Both the position numbers and the translations under genes were made by a program. From Streptomyces sp. Act143 (GTDB lineage Bacteria > Actinomycetota > Actinomycetes > Streptomycetales > Streptomycetaceae), in assembly GCF_003143935.1 (NCBI RefSeq), contig NZ_QFRX01000001.1, positions 7,970,992-8,034,991 on the forward strand: a stretch of 64,000 nt of DNA. The letters are read 5' to 3'. Shown one piece after another: positions 45,699-54,956 of this stretch. The notes under the pieces are model-generated. The model did not search any database and was not told where the DNA came from. It was given only the letters and a program-made list of their open reading frames with translations. Positions within the stretch are counted from its first letter, which is position 1. The number at the start of each line of letters is the position of its first letter.

Positions 45699-47312
45699 GT
45701 GAAGAACAGCCTTCTTCCGGGCCGCACAGGACGCCGCGGCCGGATGATCGCCGCCGTGGCGGTGGCGTGTGCCGCGGCTGTCCTGGGGGTCTCCATGTGC
45801 GGTGGCGGGCCGGTGAACCGGCCCACCCGGCCTGGTGCTGAACTGGCTGAGCACCTCGACGCCCTCCGCGGAGCCAATGATCTTGTCCGCGCCACCCGGG
45901 CCGACGTCGGACGGGACCCTGCGCTGTACCCGACGGCGTACGGCCGTCTGGAGGCCGAAGTGCGCGCGGGCGAACGTACCGGCAAGCCGATGCCTGAGGT
46001 CCGTTCAGGTGCTCTCACGAAACTCGCGCGCACCGACATCCTGGACACCCCCGCCTGGCGGGCGTACTACGTCTGTCTGTCGCTGGCCGGCTCCACGACG
46101 GGCGACGCGGTGACGATCTTGGAACGAGCCGGGCTCCGCAAGGACGCAGAGAAGGAGGCGCTCGCCTATCTCCGCTCACCGGACCCTGAAGACGATGCCC
46201 TGACCTCGCTTGCTACGCGGGCCGCATTCCTGGACACGCTGAGCTGCACTGGCCACGACGGTGATGCGCCCCGCGCAGCCGTGGACCGCCTTGCCGCGGA
46301 CACGGCTCGCGTCGGGCAACCCGTTCCGGTGCTCTACGCGGTGGAGGCGCTGCGGACGGTGGGCGTGCACGTTCGTCCGGCACGGGCTTTGCGGGACGCT
46401 GACGGGCTGCTGAAGGCCGAGTGCACCGCTCTCGACCCCATCCAGCGAGCCGCTCTGGCGTTGCTGCGGCAGCAGTCGACGCCGCAGACCCGTAAGTGCC
46501 TGAAGCCCGCGCTGCACAACCCCGATCCCCAGACCCGGTGGCTGGCCCGGCGCGCACTCACGATCGGCGTCAGCAATGACGCATCGTCACTTCCCGCGCC
46601 GAAAGGGCACATCCGAACGGACGGTCTCGTCGCCAAGTCTCCAGCTCAGCTCGGCACCCTCACTGCCACGTACAACGCCGCCCGCGCCCTGACCGCTGGT
46701 GCGCAACAGGGGCGTGTGCCGGACTGGTTGACGCAGCAGCTGAAACAGCTGGGCTCCGGCCGCGCCCTCGAACCGTCCGACCGCCTGCTGCTCGCCATGA
46801 CATGCCACCGGCTGTCCCTGGCATGTGGCCCACAAGCGGAGAAAGGAGCCAAGGAGATTGCCAGGCTCCCGGTACCTCGCCGATTGACGCGGGAGAACCA
46901 GCGTCGCTGGTACGCCGCCACGGTGGCTCGGGCGGAGTTCGGTCTGCCGTGCCGCCATGCGTCCATCGAGCTACCGCGAGGTGACGAGTCCGTGTTGTCC
47001 GCACGCTCGCTGCGCATCGTGGTGGCTCTCGCAGACGCCGGTTGTGCGACCGAGGCGGAACGGCTCACCGAGAAGGCTGATCTTGTTGCTCAGGCCCGTC
47101 GGAGCCTGGGGGATGGTGATCTCCTCAGCGCTTCGGACGCGGTCCAGGCGGCCCTCGCTTCCGACCAGAGCATCCCGCAGACCTTCTGGGACGACCTGCC
47201 CGGACTGATGGAGCCCTACCGCGACACCAAGTACCCCGACCTGTATGCCGATTCACCAGGCGGCACTGCTTCCGCGGACGCCACGAGAGCCGCGTATTAC
47301 CTCCTCGCCTGA
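45699..47312 (+). CDS. membrane-anchored protein of unknown function
   Basis: About 537-aa protein. The N-terminal segment (about 20-37, MIAAVAVACAAAVLGVSMC) is a signal anchor or lipoprotein-like segment; the following domain is exported, about 500 residues, helical and without recognisable motifs (WLARRALTIGVSN, LLLAMTCHRLSLACG). Several cysteines are present. It does not match a family I know. The start is uncertain: GTG at 45699 or GTG at 45672 overlapping the previous gene, neither with a convincing ribosome binding site. Coupled to the secreted protein upstream and the ABC genes downstream (26 bp gap). Confidence 0.7.
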   Translation: MKNSLLPGRTGRRGRMIAAVAVACAAAVLGVSMCGGGPVNRPTRPGAELAEHLDALRGANDLVRATRADVGRDPALYPTAYGRLEAEVRAGERTGKPMPEVRSGALTKLARTDILDTPAWRAYYVCLSLAGSTTGDAVTILERAGLRKDAEKEALAYLRSPDPEDDALTSLATRAAFLDTLSCTGHDGDAPRAAVDRLAADTARVGQPVPVLYAVEALRTVGVHVRPARALRDADGLLKAECTALDPIQRAALALLRQQSTPQTRKCLKPALHNPDPQTRWLARRALTIGVSNDASSLPAPKGHIRTDGLVAKSPAQLGTLTATYNAARALTAGAQQGRVPDWLTQQLKQLGSGRALEPSDRLLLAMTCHRLSLACGPQAEKGAKEIARLPVPRRLTRENQRRWYAATVARAEFGLPCRHASIELPRGDESVLSARSLRIVVALADAGCATEAERLTEKADLVAQARRSLGDGDLLSASDAVQAALASDQSIPQTFWDDLPGLMEPYRDTKYPDLYADSPGGTASADATRAAYYLLA

Positions 47313-47338
47313 TCCCACACCCCAAGGAACTCCGCGAC

Positions 47339-48052
47339 ATGAACACAGCCTCCCCACCCGCGGTCATGGCCGAAGGCCTGGCCTTCACCTACCCGACCGG
47401 CGGCGGACTGGCCCGCGCCGACCTCGTGCTGGAGGCGGGCGCGACGGCCGCCGTGGAGGGCCCCTCCGGCTCAGGCAAGAGCACCCTCCTCGCCCTCCTC
47501 GGGCTCATCCTCACGCCGGCCGCGGGCTCCCTGTCCGTCGGCGGGACGGACACCGGCTCTCTGACGCCGAGCGAGCGGGATCGGTTGCGGCGATGTGAGA
47601 TCGGGATCGTTCTTCAGGACCTCGGGCTCCTGACCTTCCTCAACGCGTGGGAGAACGTCGCCGCCGCTTTCGGGCCGCGGCTCGGGCGGCATCGTGGTGC
47701 GGCTCGGGATCTGCTCGGGGACCTCGGAATGGCGGAGCTGGCCGACCGCCCCGTCTCCGAACTCTCCGGTGGGCAGCGGCAGCGCGTCGCCGTTGCTCGG
47801 GCCGCTGTGAAGCAACCCGTGCTGGTCCTGGCCGACGAGCCGACCTCGGGACTCGACCCGAAGAACGCCGACCTCGTGATGGGCTCCCTGCGTTCGTGCG
47901 CCGCGCAGGGCGCCGCCGTACTGCTCGTCACCCACGATCGCGGCGTCGCCACGACCTGCGATCGGCGGTACGCGCTCGACGAGGGAGTGCTGTCTCCCGC
48001 CTCCATGGAGAACGCTCGCACCGACAACGCTCGCAAGGAGAATCTGACATGA
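47339..48052 (+). CDS. ABC transporter ATPase (MacB/LolD-like)
   Basis: 237-aa ATP-binding subunit of the MacB/LolD/FtsE-type exporters. Walker A GPSGSGKST (about 41-49), Q-loop VLQDLGLLTFLNAWENV, signature LSGGQRQRVAVARA, Walker B VLVLADEPTSGLDP, and the H-loop THDRG are all present. It overlaps the permease gene (ATGA), forming one transport unit. In this family the ATPase drives a permease that extracts or exports a lipoprotein, peptide or toxin across the membrane. Confidence 0.94.
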   Translation: MNTASPPAVMAEGLAFTYPTGGGLARADLVLEAGATAAVEGPSGSGKSTLLALLGLILTPAAGSLSVGGTDTGSLTPSERDRLRRCEIGIVLQDLGLLTFLNAWENVAAAFGPRLGRHRGAARDLLGDLGMAELADRPVSELSGGQRQRVAVARAAVKQPVLVLADEPTSGLDPKNADLVMGSLRSCAAQGAAVLLVTHDRGVATTCDRRYALDEGVLSPASMENARTDNARKENLT

Positions 48053-49245
48053 GCCGTTGGAGTCTCTACACCTGGAAGCGGGACGGGCGTTCGCTGCGTC
48101 GCGCGCTGCCCACCCTCGCCGTCATGGCCGCCCTGCTCACCACCGCCGCAGGAGTCGCCGCCGGCGCCGCCGGGGCCGTGGAGCGGGACGTGCTCGGGTC
48201 GGGTGGGCTCACCCAGGTCGAGTTGTCGTCGTTCGAGGGGGACGACTCGGTTCGGCCGCTCACCGACTCCGCTCTACGAGATGCAGAGCAGACGCCCGGC
48301 GTCCGTCACGTCGTCGCCGACTACTCTGCCACCCTGTACGCCGAGGACGAAGGAACGTACGACCTCACCAGCCACACCCTCACCCCGGCCGACGACCTGC
48401 CCGTCACGAGGGGTGCCGTGCCGGCCCGACTCGGCCGGGACCAGGTCGTGTTGCCTGCCTCCGCCCAAGGAACCGACTTCGCCCCGCTTCTCGGTCGTAC
48501 CGTCGCCTTCGGGTACACGAGAGCGACTGGGGCCGGGGCCGGTACGACCGCCGTCGTCAAGCTGCACATCGTCGCCCTCTACGCCCCGAGTTGGCAGGCC
48601 GACGGACCCGGTGTCGCGTATCTCTCCGAGGACACCGCCGCCCTGCTCGCCGCGGCGCGCGCCGGGCAGACCGTGGAGGCGTTCCGGGGCAAGGAGGGTG
48701 CTCAATCCGCCGTCGTCGTGGTCGGGCATCAGAGGCAGGTTGCCGGGATCGTCAAGTCCTTGCAGAGCGGCGGCTTTTCCGCCTCCGCAGTGTCCGACCG
48801 GGTCCGGCATCTGCCCGGACTCTTCGGGGCCGCCGATCTCGCGATGCGTGGCGGTGTGCTCGTCCTGGCACTGGGCGCCGTCTGGCTCGGTGCCGTCCGG
48901 GCCGCGGACAGTGCGCGGGTGCGGATCGGGCAGCTCGCGATTCTGCGGATTCTCGGGTCCGGGCGCGCTGAGCTGCGGCGGATTCTGCTCGGTGAGGCCG
49001 CGTTGTCCGGGGGAGTGGCGGGGACGATCGGGGCGGTTGTCGGTACCGGGGTGTCCGTCGTGCTCGCCGGGCCGCTCAGTGATGTTCTCGGTCTGCCCAT
49101 CACCGTTCCGGATGCGTTGCCCGGTCTGGAGATGGCGATTGCGGCACTCTTGCTCCCCGGTCTTGGGCTGGCCGCCGGAACTCTGCTCGGCAGCCGGGAA
49201 GTTCTGCGCCGCGATCCTTATCTCACCGCTCGCTCGCACAGCTGA
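48049..49245 (+). CDS. FtsX-like ABC permease
   Basis: 398-aa membrane component. An N-terminal helix (LRRALPTLAVMAALLTTAAGVAAGA), a large extracytoplasmic domain (about 55-260, QVELSSFEGDDSVRPLT), and three helices at the C terminus (VLVLALGAVWLGAV, GGVAGTIGAVVGTGVSVVL, AIAALLLPGLGLAAGTLLG) give the MacB/FtsX topology. GRAELRRILLGEAALSG fits the coupling helix. AAGGAG precedes the ATG at 48049, which overlaps the ATPase stop. Confidence 0.88.
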   Translation: MSRWSLYTWKRDGRSLRRALPTLAVMAALLTTAAGVAAGAAGAVERDVLGSGGLTQVELSSFEGDDSVRPLTDSALRDAEQTPGVRHVVADYSATLYAEDEGTYDLTSHTLTPADDLPVTRGAVPARLGRDQVVLPASAQGTDFAPLLGRTVAFGYTRATGAGAGTTAVVKLHIVALYAPSWQADGPGVAYLSEDTAALLAAARAGQTVEAFRGKEGAQSAVVVVGHQRQVAGIVKSLQSGGFSASAVSDRVRHLPGLFGAADLAMRGGVLVLALGAVWLGAVRAADSARVRIGQLAILRILGSGRAELRRILLGEAALSGGVAGTIGAVVGTGVSVVLAGPLSDVLGLPITVPDALPGLEMAIAALLLPGLGLAAGTLLGSREVLRRDPYLTARSHS

Positions 49246-49314
49246 CGGCGCGATGCCACAAGGTCCCGAATAATCCTTCGAAAAGGGGCCCTTGTCGCTG
49301 CTAACGTCCCTCAC

Positions 49315-50046
49315 GTGGCAAAACTCAACCAGATCATCGCAGTCGAGAAAGGCGTCAAGTCCAAGGCGCACCAGGACCTGACGGCCGCTCACCACGGGCT
49401 GCAGAAGCCCGCGTTGCTGGCCGGCATTTCGCGTACGTATCAGCCGAAGGACGAGGAGGGCGAGCAGCTGCCACCCGAGTCGACGCGGGTGCAGGTCAAG
49501 GCCGAGGACGTGCTGCGGGAGACCGCGGCCACGCTTACCCGGCTGTTCGATGTGACCGCCACCAAGGACTGGGCCAATTGCGAGGCCCGTGCGGACGTGA
49601 CCGTGGACGGGCGGGTGCTGGTCGCCGGCGTTCCCGTCTCCTATCTGCTGTTCCTCGAGAAGCAGCTCGTCGATCTCAACACCTTTGTGCGGAAGCTGCC
49701 CGTGCTCGACGCCTCCGAGGCGTGGGTGCAGGACCCGTCGACCGACTCGTGGAAGACCGAGCCGGTGCGGACCCTTCGTACGAAGAAGGTTCCCCGTAAT
49801 CATGTGAAGGCCGAGGCCACCGAGAAGCATCCAGCCCAGGTCGAGGTCTATTACGAGGACATCCCCATCGGGTACTGGACCACCGTGAAGTTCTCCGGTG
49901 CTCTTCCCGCCCGGCGCGTCAACGAACTCCTGGACCGCGTCGAGAAGTTGCAGAACGCCGTGAAGTTCGCCAGGGAAGAGGCCAATGGCGCGGAGGTCGT
50001 CGACCAGCGGGTCGGGGACGCCGTGTTCGGTTACCTCTTCGGGTAA
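49315..50046 (+). CDS. conserved protein of unknown function, gene upstream of a Y RNA-like RNA
   Basis: 243-aa cytosolic protein beginning MAKLNQIIAVEKGVKSKAHQDL. It has a helical N-terminal part and a more beta-rich middle (VLVAGVPVSYLLFLEKQLVDLNTF, VPRNHVKAEATEKHPAQVEVYYED). Length and sequence fit the family I recall as DUF7873 in Streptomyces; I am not certain of the number. No catalytic motif is evident. The GTG at 49315 is preceded by CCCTCAC. A YrlA-like RNA lies directly 3' of it (50223-50319), so it may bind or process that RNA; this is inference. Confidence 0.85.
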   Translation: MAKLNQIIAVEKGVKSKAHQDLTAAHHGLQKPALLAGISRTYQPKDEEGEQLPPESTRVQVKAEDVLRETAATLTRLFDVTATKDWANCEARADVTVDGRVLVAGVPVSYLLFLEKQLVDLNTFVRKLPVLDASEAWVQDPSTDSWKTEPVRTLRTKKVPRNHVKAEATEKHPAQVEVYYEDIPIGYWTTVKFSGALPARRVNELLDRVEKLQNAVKFAREEANGAEVVDQRVGDAVFGYLFG

Positions 50047-50222
50047 CACCCACAGACCCCCTGGTCCTTGTGATTTGTGACCGGGGTGCGCGAGGAGCGC
50101 AAGCTGAAACTGAAGCTTGTCGTGATGAAGCGGTGTCAGGTCCCAGAACCGGCCGCGGTCAATCTCAGACTCTCGCTCCAGATTCAGTATTCGCCGTCGA
50201 TCGCCGGATCGACCGGGCCCAG

Positions 50223-50319
50223 ACCCAGGGCGTCGAGATGCTGGTTCAAGTCCAGTCCGCACAGCTCGATGTGCGGTGGTCCAAAGGCAGGACGCGACGA
50301 CATGATGACTGATCTGGGT
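50223..50319 (+). ncRNA. YrlA-type Y RNA-like RNA with a permuted tRNA-like module
   Basis: The DNA encodes, in permuted order, the parts of a tRNA. A T arm is at 50241-50255 (CTGG-TTCAAGT-CCAG), then CCGCACA (50257-50263) closing with TGTGCGG (50270-50276) as the acceptor stem, joined by GCTCGA. A D arm follows at 50279-50293 (GTCC-AAAGGCA-GGAC). The anticodon-like stem pairs CGTCG (50231-50235) with CGACG (50295-50299), extended by ACCCAG (50223-50228) with CTGGGT (50314-50319). This permuted layout is known for YrlA-type bacterial Y RNAs, which bind the Ro protein. The transcript ends are unknown; it probably reaches the terminator at 50360-50401. Confidence 0.8.
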
Positions 50320-50359
50320 CCTCAAGCGTGCCGGCGTGCGAAATGGACGGCATCACTCA

Positions 50360-50401
50360 GGGCCCGGGGGCAGGCTACGCCCTCGGGCCCGCTCCCGTTT
50401 T
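50360..50401 (+). terminator. terminator downstream of the Y RNA-like element
   Basis: GGGCCCGGGGGC (50360-50371) pairs with 50379-50390 (one G-U pair, 7-nt loop). TTTT follows at 50398-50401. It would end transcription of the RNA 40 nt after its structured core. The remainder of the gap to 50577 shows nothing else. Confidence 0.8.
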
Positions 50402-50576
50402 GCGGAGCCCGCGGACAGTTGCGTTCATAAAGAAACCGGCCTCCCCGCCAACCGTCACACCCCCGAAATACGACCGCCCCATTTCCTCCCCCTACGCGAT
50501 CTACCGTGGACACCTACCGCCCGGCCACCGTCGCCCGAAGGCACACCCCCGCCCTCGACCAGACGACAGGAGCCTC

Positions 50577-52436
50577 GTGCCACGTTCGTTCGCTCTCCCG
50601 CCCTGGCTCGCCCACACCCTCCGTACCCAGCGCGGCCCGGTTCCCTGGAACGCCGTCGTGCGCGGTGCCCTCTCCGCCGGGCCGCTGCTGCTCGCCGCCG
50701 TGCTCGCCGACCGCACCTCCCTCGGTGTCGTCGCCGCCATCGCCGCGATGCTCGCCGGGATCAACGACCGGCCCGGCAGCCGGCGGGCCTCCGTCCAGCG
50801 GATCGGGGTGCCGGCGGTGGCCGGGGCGCTGGGGATGCTCGTCGGGACGTACGCCGGACAGGACGTCTCCGCGCTGCCGCTCACCCTGCTGCTCACCGGG
50901 CTCGGGCTGGTCGCCGGGGGCGTGAGCGCCATCGGGCCCGTCGCCTCGGGGGCCGGTACGCAGCTGCTCGTCGCCTCCGCCATCGGGGCCGGGATGCCGT
51001 TGCCGGAGGCCGGTTGGCAGCGGGCGGCCGGCTACCTCGCGGGCGCCGGATGGCTCCTCGCGCTGCGCCTGGCCCTGCCCACGCCCGGCTCCCTCACCGG
51101 TGACTTCCGGTTCGACGGAGAGCGGGAGGCGGTCGCGCGGGTGTACGACGCCGTCGCCGACCTGCTCGACGCCGTCGGCGCCGAGCACGCCACCGCCCGG
51201 CGCGCCGCCCTCACCGCCGCCCTCGACCACGCGCAGGACGCCCTCGCCGGGCCCCGGCTGCGGCGCTACGCCAGCTCCGCCACCGAGCGGCGCCTGCACG
51301 CGCAGTACGCGGCAGCCCTCCCGCTCGCCGAGGCCGCCACCGCGCTCGCCTGGGCGGGCGAAGCCCTCACGGGCCGGGCGGGGCGGGCCTCAGCCGGGCC
51401 CCGGCGGCTCGCCGTCGCCGTACGGGAGAACACGCACACCGGGCCGCTGCCCGCGCCCAGCCGGTCGGCGCCCGCCCTGCGCGCGCTCGACGACGCCCTG
51501 CTGCACGCTGCCGAGGCCTTCGACCGGGGCAAGGGCGGCGATCTGCACACCCGTCCGCGCTCGGCGGGGGATCTGCTGCGGGCCGCGTTCGGCAGCGGCG
51601 GACGGGAGTACGGGCTGCGGGTCGCCCTCTGCTTCGGCGCCAGCGCCGCCATCGCCCAGGGCCTGCACCACGCCCACTGGTACGGGCAGCACGAACACTG
51701 GTACTGGCTGCCCGCGACCGCCGTCTTCCTCGTCAAGCCGGATCTGGGGCCCCTCGCCTCCCGCGTGCTGTGCCGGGCCGCGGGGACCGTCCTCGGCGCG
51801 CTCGTGTTCGCCGCGTTCGCCGCCGTGCTGCCCCGGCCCGAGGGGCTCATCGCGCTGGTCGCGGTGAGCGGGGCGCTCATCCCGGTCGCCACCCGGCACT
51901 TCGCCGCCCAGACCGCCGTGGTCACCGTCCTCGTGCTCGCCCTGGTGATGGTCGGCGGCGAACCGCAGGCCTCGGCCGGCCGGATCGGTGAGACGTTGCT
52001 GGCCTGCGCGATCGTCCTCCTGGTGGGCCACCTGCCGATGCCCGGGCAGCGCGGCGGCGGTGTGCGGGCCCGGCTCGGCACGGCCGGCGCCGCCGCGCAG
52101 GCGTATCTCACCCATGTGCTGAGCGACCCGGACGACCGTGCCACCCGTTGGACCCTGCGCCGCGAGGCCTACCGGACGCTGGCCGAGGCCCGTACCGCCC
52201 TCGCCCTCGCCGCCGCCGAACTCCCCCCGCTCGCCCGGCACTCGGAGGGCGCGGAAGGGGTGGTCGGCACGCTGGAACGGCTCGTCGACACGACCACCGC
52301 GTGTGCCGTCCACCTCGACGACTGCGGACGGCTCGAACCGCACCACACCACACGGCTCTCCGAGCTGCTCGCGGAGTTGGCGCGCAGCCGCGTTCAAGTT
52401 GGCCTGCGACTGCCCGAGTTGTCCCTCGCCGGCTAG
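50577..52436 (+). CDS. FUSC-family membrane protein
   Basis: 619-aa protein with two halves of membrane helices, as in the FUSC (fusaric acid resistance / aromatic acid exporter-like) family. The first half (LAAVLADRTSLGVVAAIAAMLAGIND, ALPLTLLLTGLGLVAGGVSAIGPVASG) is followed by a long cytosolic region rich in Ala/Arg (about 190-360). The second half contains WYWLPATAVFLVKPDLGPLASR and ALVAVSGALIPVATRHFAAQTAVVTVLVLAL. AGGAG lies five bases before the GTG at 50577. Probably a small-molecule efflux protein. It overlaps the convergent nuclease-family gene by four bases. Confidence 0.9.
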   Translation: MPRSFALPPWLAHTLRTQRGPVPWNAVVRGALSAGPLLLAAVLADRTSLGVVAAIAAMLAGINDRPGSRRASVQRIGVPAVAGALGMLVGTYAGQDVSALPLTLLLTGLGLVAGGVSAIGPVASGAGTQLLVASAIGAGMPLPEAGWQRAAGYLAGAGWLLALRLALPTPGSLTGDFRFDGEREAVARVYDAVADLLDAVGAEHATARRAALTAALDHAQDALAGPRLRRYASSATERRLHAQYAAALPLAEAATALAWAGEALTGRAGRASAGPRRLAVAVRENTHTGPLPAPSRSAPALRALDDALLHAAEAFDRGKGGDLHTRPRSAGDLLRAAFGSGGREYGLRVALCFGASAAIAQGLHHAHWYGQHEHWYWLPATAVFLVKPDLGPLASRVLCRAAGTVLGALVFAAFAAVLPRPEGLIALVAVSGALIPVATRHFAAQTAVVTVLVLALVMVGGEPQASAGRIGETLLACAIVLLVGHLPMPGQRGGGVRARLGTAGAAAQAYLTHVLSDPDDRATRWTLRREAYRTLAEARTALALAAAELPPLARHSEGAEGVVGTLERLVDTTTACAVHLDDCGRLEPHHTTRLSELLAELARSRVQVGLRLPELSLAG

Positions 52437-53383
52437 CCGGTCCGCACCCACACCGGGGCGTGATCCGACCCCGGCGCCCCTCGCCGCTCCCTCGGGTCCG
52501 GGCCCACCGACGGCAGTCGGGGAGCCGCCTCGCCCGGCAGGCCCGTCCCCGCCGCCGCCAGGCGGAAGACCAGGCGATGGCTCACCAGGATGTGGTCGAT
52601 CAGCTCGCGACGCCCGGAGTTGAGGCGGGAGTAGCGCTGGTCGGCGGGAATCATGGGAGCGGTGTTCCAGAGCCGTTCCCCGTCACCCTGGTCCGGCTTG
52701 TCGAAGCCTGGTGTGCCGATCTCGGAACCCTGTGGGCCGAGCAGGATCTGCGTGGTCGCCGCCTGCACCTCGTCGTTCAGATCCCCCAGCACCACGACGT
52801 CCCGCTCCCGTCCGTCCCCCGCCAGCAGCGCATCGGCCAGGGCGCGCAGCGCCGTCGCCTCCGCCGCCCGCCGGTACAGCGCGTACGCCGCGCAGCGGGC
52901 CCGTTCTCCCTCGTCGCGCGGCAGGAACCGGCCGTCCGGGTAGGCCAACAGCTTCGACTTCAGATGGCAGACCGCCGCCCGCAGCGGGCCGTCGGGCGTC
53001 GCCGCCTCCACCGCCAGGAAGCCGCGGCCCGTCTGCCCGGTCGTCCCGCCCTCGTCGTCCGCCTGCACCGGACGCAGCCGCGCCGGGAACGCGTTCGTGT
53101 CGGACAGCACCTCGAACGGGACGCGGCTGAGGAAGCCGACCCGGATGCCGCGGCTGTCCGGGTGCCGGGACAGGGCGATGTGCCAGGTGCCGTCCAGCAT
53201 GCCGGTCAGGTCCCGCAGCGCCTCCGGCTCACCGACCTCCTGCACGCCCAGCAGTGTCGGGTCGAGCGCCGTGATCACCGCGGCGAGGGCGGCCAGCTTC
53301 GTCTCGTACGCGGCCTTGTCCTCGGGGCCGAACGGGCCGCCGGGGCGATACAGGTTCTCCAGGTTCCAGGTGCCGATGAGCAT
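52433..53383 (-). CDS. endonuclease/exonuclease/phosphatase family protein
   Basis: 316-aa cytosolic hydrolase of the EEP superfamily (same fold as exonuclease III). Catalytic motifs in order: IGTWNLENL (metal Asn), LLGVQEVGEPEAL (Glu), VCHLKSK (His), VVLGDLNDEVQAA (Asp, Asn), IDHILVSH and GSDHAPVWV (His). The substrate may be nucleic acid or a phosphorylated small molecule. Convergent with the FUSC gene. Confidence 0.93.
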   Translation of the reverse strand: MLIGTWNLENLYRPGGPFGPEDKAAYETKLAALAAVITALDPTLLGVQEVGEPEALRDLTGMLDGTWHIALSRHPDSRGIRVGFLSRVPFEVLSDTNAFPARLRPVQADDEGGTTGQTGRGFLAVEAATPDGPLRAAVCHLKSKLLAYPDGRFLPRDEGERARCAAYALYRRAAEATALRALADALLAGDGRERDVVVLGDLNDEVQAATTQILLGPQGSEIGTPGFDKPDQGDGERLWNTAPMIPADQRYSRLNSGRRELIDHILVSHRLVFRLAAAGTGLPGEAAPRLPSVGPDPRERRGAPGSDHAPVWVRTG

Positions 53384-53513
53384 GCCGGTCCCCCTTCCGC
53401 ACGCTGCCGAGTGGTGAGGCCAGCGTGCTCGTCCGGGCGGCGCCGCGACAGAGCCGGGACAGGATGCGCGGTTCGGCTCACCCGACCCGACGACGACGCC
53501 CTACGTTGGCGGG

Positions 53514-54864
53514 ATGACCGACTCTCCCGCCGACCTCGTCATCACCGGTTGCACCGCCCTCGTGCACGACGATCAGGAGCGCGTCGGATTCGAGGAGAAC
53601 GCCACGATCGTCGTACGGGACGGCGTCATCGAGTCCCTCACGGCGACCGCGACCGAACCTCCGTCCGCCGCCGAGCACATCGACGCCCGTGGCCAGGTGG
53701 CCATGCCCGGGCTCGTCAACTGCCACACCCACGCGCCCATGGTCGCGCTGCGCGGTGTCGCCGAGGACCTGCCGACCGAGGAGTGGTTCAACGACGTCGT
53801 CTGGCCCGTCGAGTCCAACCTCACCGCGAAGGACGTGGAGGTGGGGGCCCGGCTCGCCTGCGCGGAGCTGATCCGCGGGGGCGTCACCTGCTTCGCCGAC
53901 CACTACTTCGCCATGGACGCCGTCGCCGCGGTGGTCGAGGAGTGCGGCATCCGGGCGCATCTCGGGGAGGCGTACTTCTCCTCCCAGGGGCCCCAAGGGC
54001 GGGAAAGGTCAGTGGAGTTCGCGCTCCGCAACCGTGGCCGGGCCGCCGGCCGCGTCACCACCGCCCTCGCCCCGCACGCGCCCTACACCGTTGACGACGC
54101 CGACCTCGCCGCCACCGCCGACCTCGCCCGCGCCCACGGCCTCCCCCGTCCACCTCCACGCCGCCGAGAACCGCGACCAGGCCGAGACCAGCCTCCGGCG
54201 CCACGGCGTCACCCCCATCGAGGTCCTCGCCCGCACCGGTGTCCTCGACACCGACGTCCTCATCGCCCACGGCACCGGCATCCTCGACCGCGACCTGCCC
54301 GTCCTCGGCGCCGCCTCCGGCCGGGTCTCCGTGGCCACCGCGCCCCGCGGCTACCTCAAGTTCGCCTGGCCCACCACCACACCCGTCCGCGCCCTGCACG
54401 ACCTCGGCATCCCCGTGGGCCTCGCCACGGACGGCGCCGCCTCCAACAACTCCCTCGACGTGTGGGAGTCGATGGCGCTCACCGCGCTCGTCCAGAAGTC
54501 CACGACCGGGGACCCCCGCTGGATGACATCCCGTCAGGCTCTGCACCACGCCACCCTCCAGAGCGCCCGCGCGATCGGACTCGGCGACACCCTCGGCACC
54601 CTCGCGCCCGGCCGCCGCGCCGACATCGTCCTCGTCGACCTCACCGGCCCGCACACCCAGCCCGTCCACGACCTCGCCGCCACCCTGGTGCACAGCGCCC
54701 GCTCCTCCGACGTCCGCACGACGATCGTCGACGGACGCGTGCTGATGCGCGACCGCGAGCTGCTGACCATCGATGTGCCCGGCGTCGTGCGGGAGTTGGG
54801 GGCTCGGCTGCCGGCCCTCCTGGACCGCGGGCACGGCAGGCGCATCCAGGAGTACGACACCTGA
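53514..54864 (+). pseudogene. MtaD-like amidohydrolase with a +1 frameshift
   Basis: The 5' part reads as an amidohydrolase of the 5-methylthioadenosine/S-adenosylhomocysteine deaminase type (NCHTHAPMVALRGVAEDLP at about 70-88, then VTCFADHYF). At 54143-54147 a run of five C has one base too many, and the reading frame changes. The frame two later continues LPVHLHAAENRDQ, VLIAHGTGILDRD, and GLATDGAASNNSLDVWESM, with metal ligands and the expected Asp, to a stop at 54864. So the gene is complete apart from one base. It could be a sequencing error in a homopolymer. Read without correction, the first frame runs through DUF899 to 55646. Confidence 0.88.
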
Positions 54865-54956
54865 GGACCGTCCGGAAGAAATTCTCCGGCGCGGCGATGA
54901 GTTCCGCCCTTCCCGACGGTCACCACCTCAGAACGGACCGTTGCACAGGAGGGGCC

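Noticed and set aside
50241..50319. Ordinary tRNA gene
   Set aside because: T-arm and D-arm are in reversed order, the acceptor stem is closed by a loop, and there is no normal anticodon loop, so it cannot be a linear tRNA. It fits a Y RNA mimic instead.
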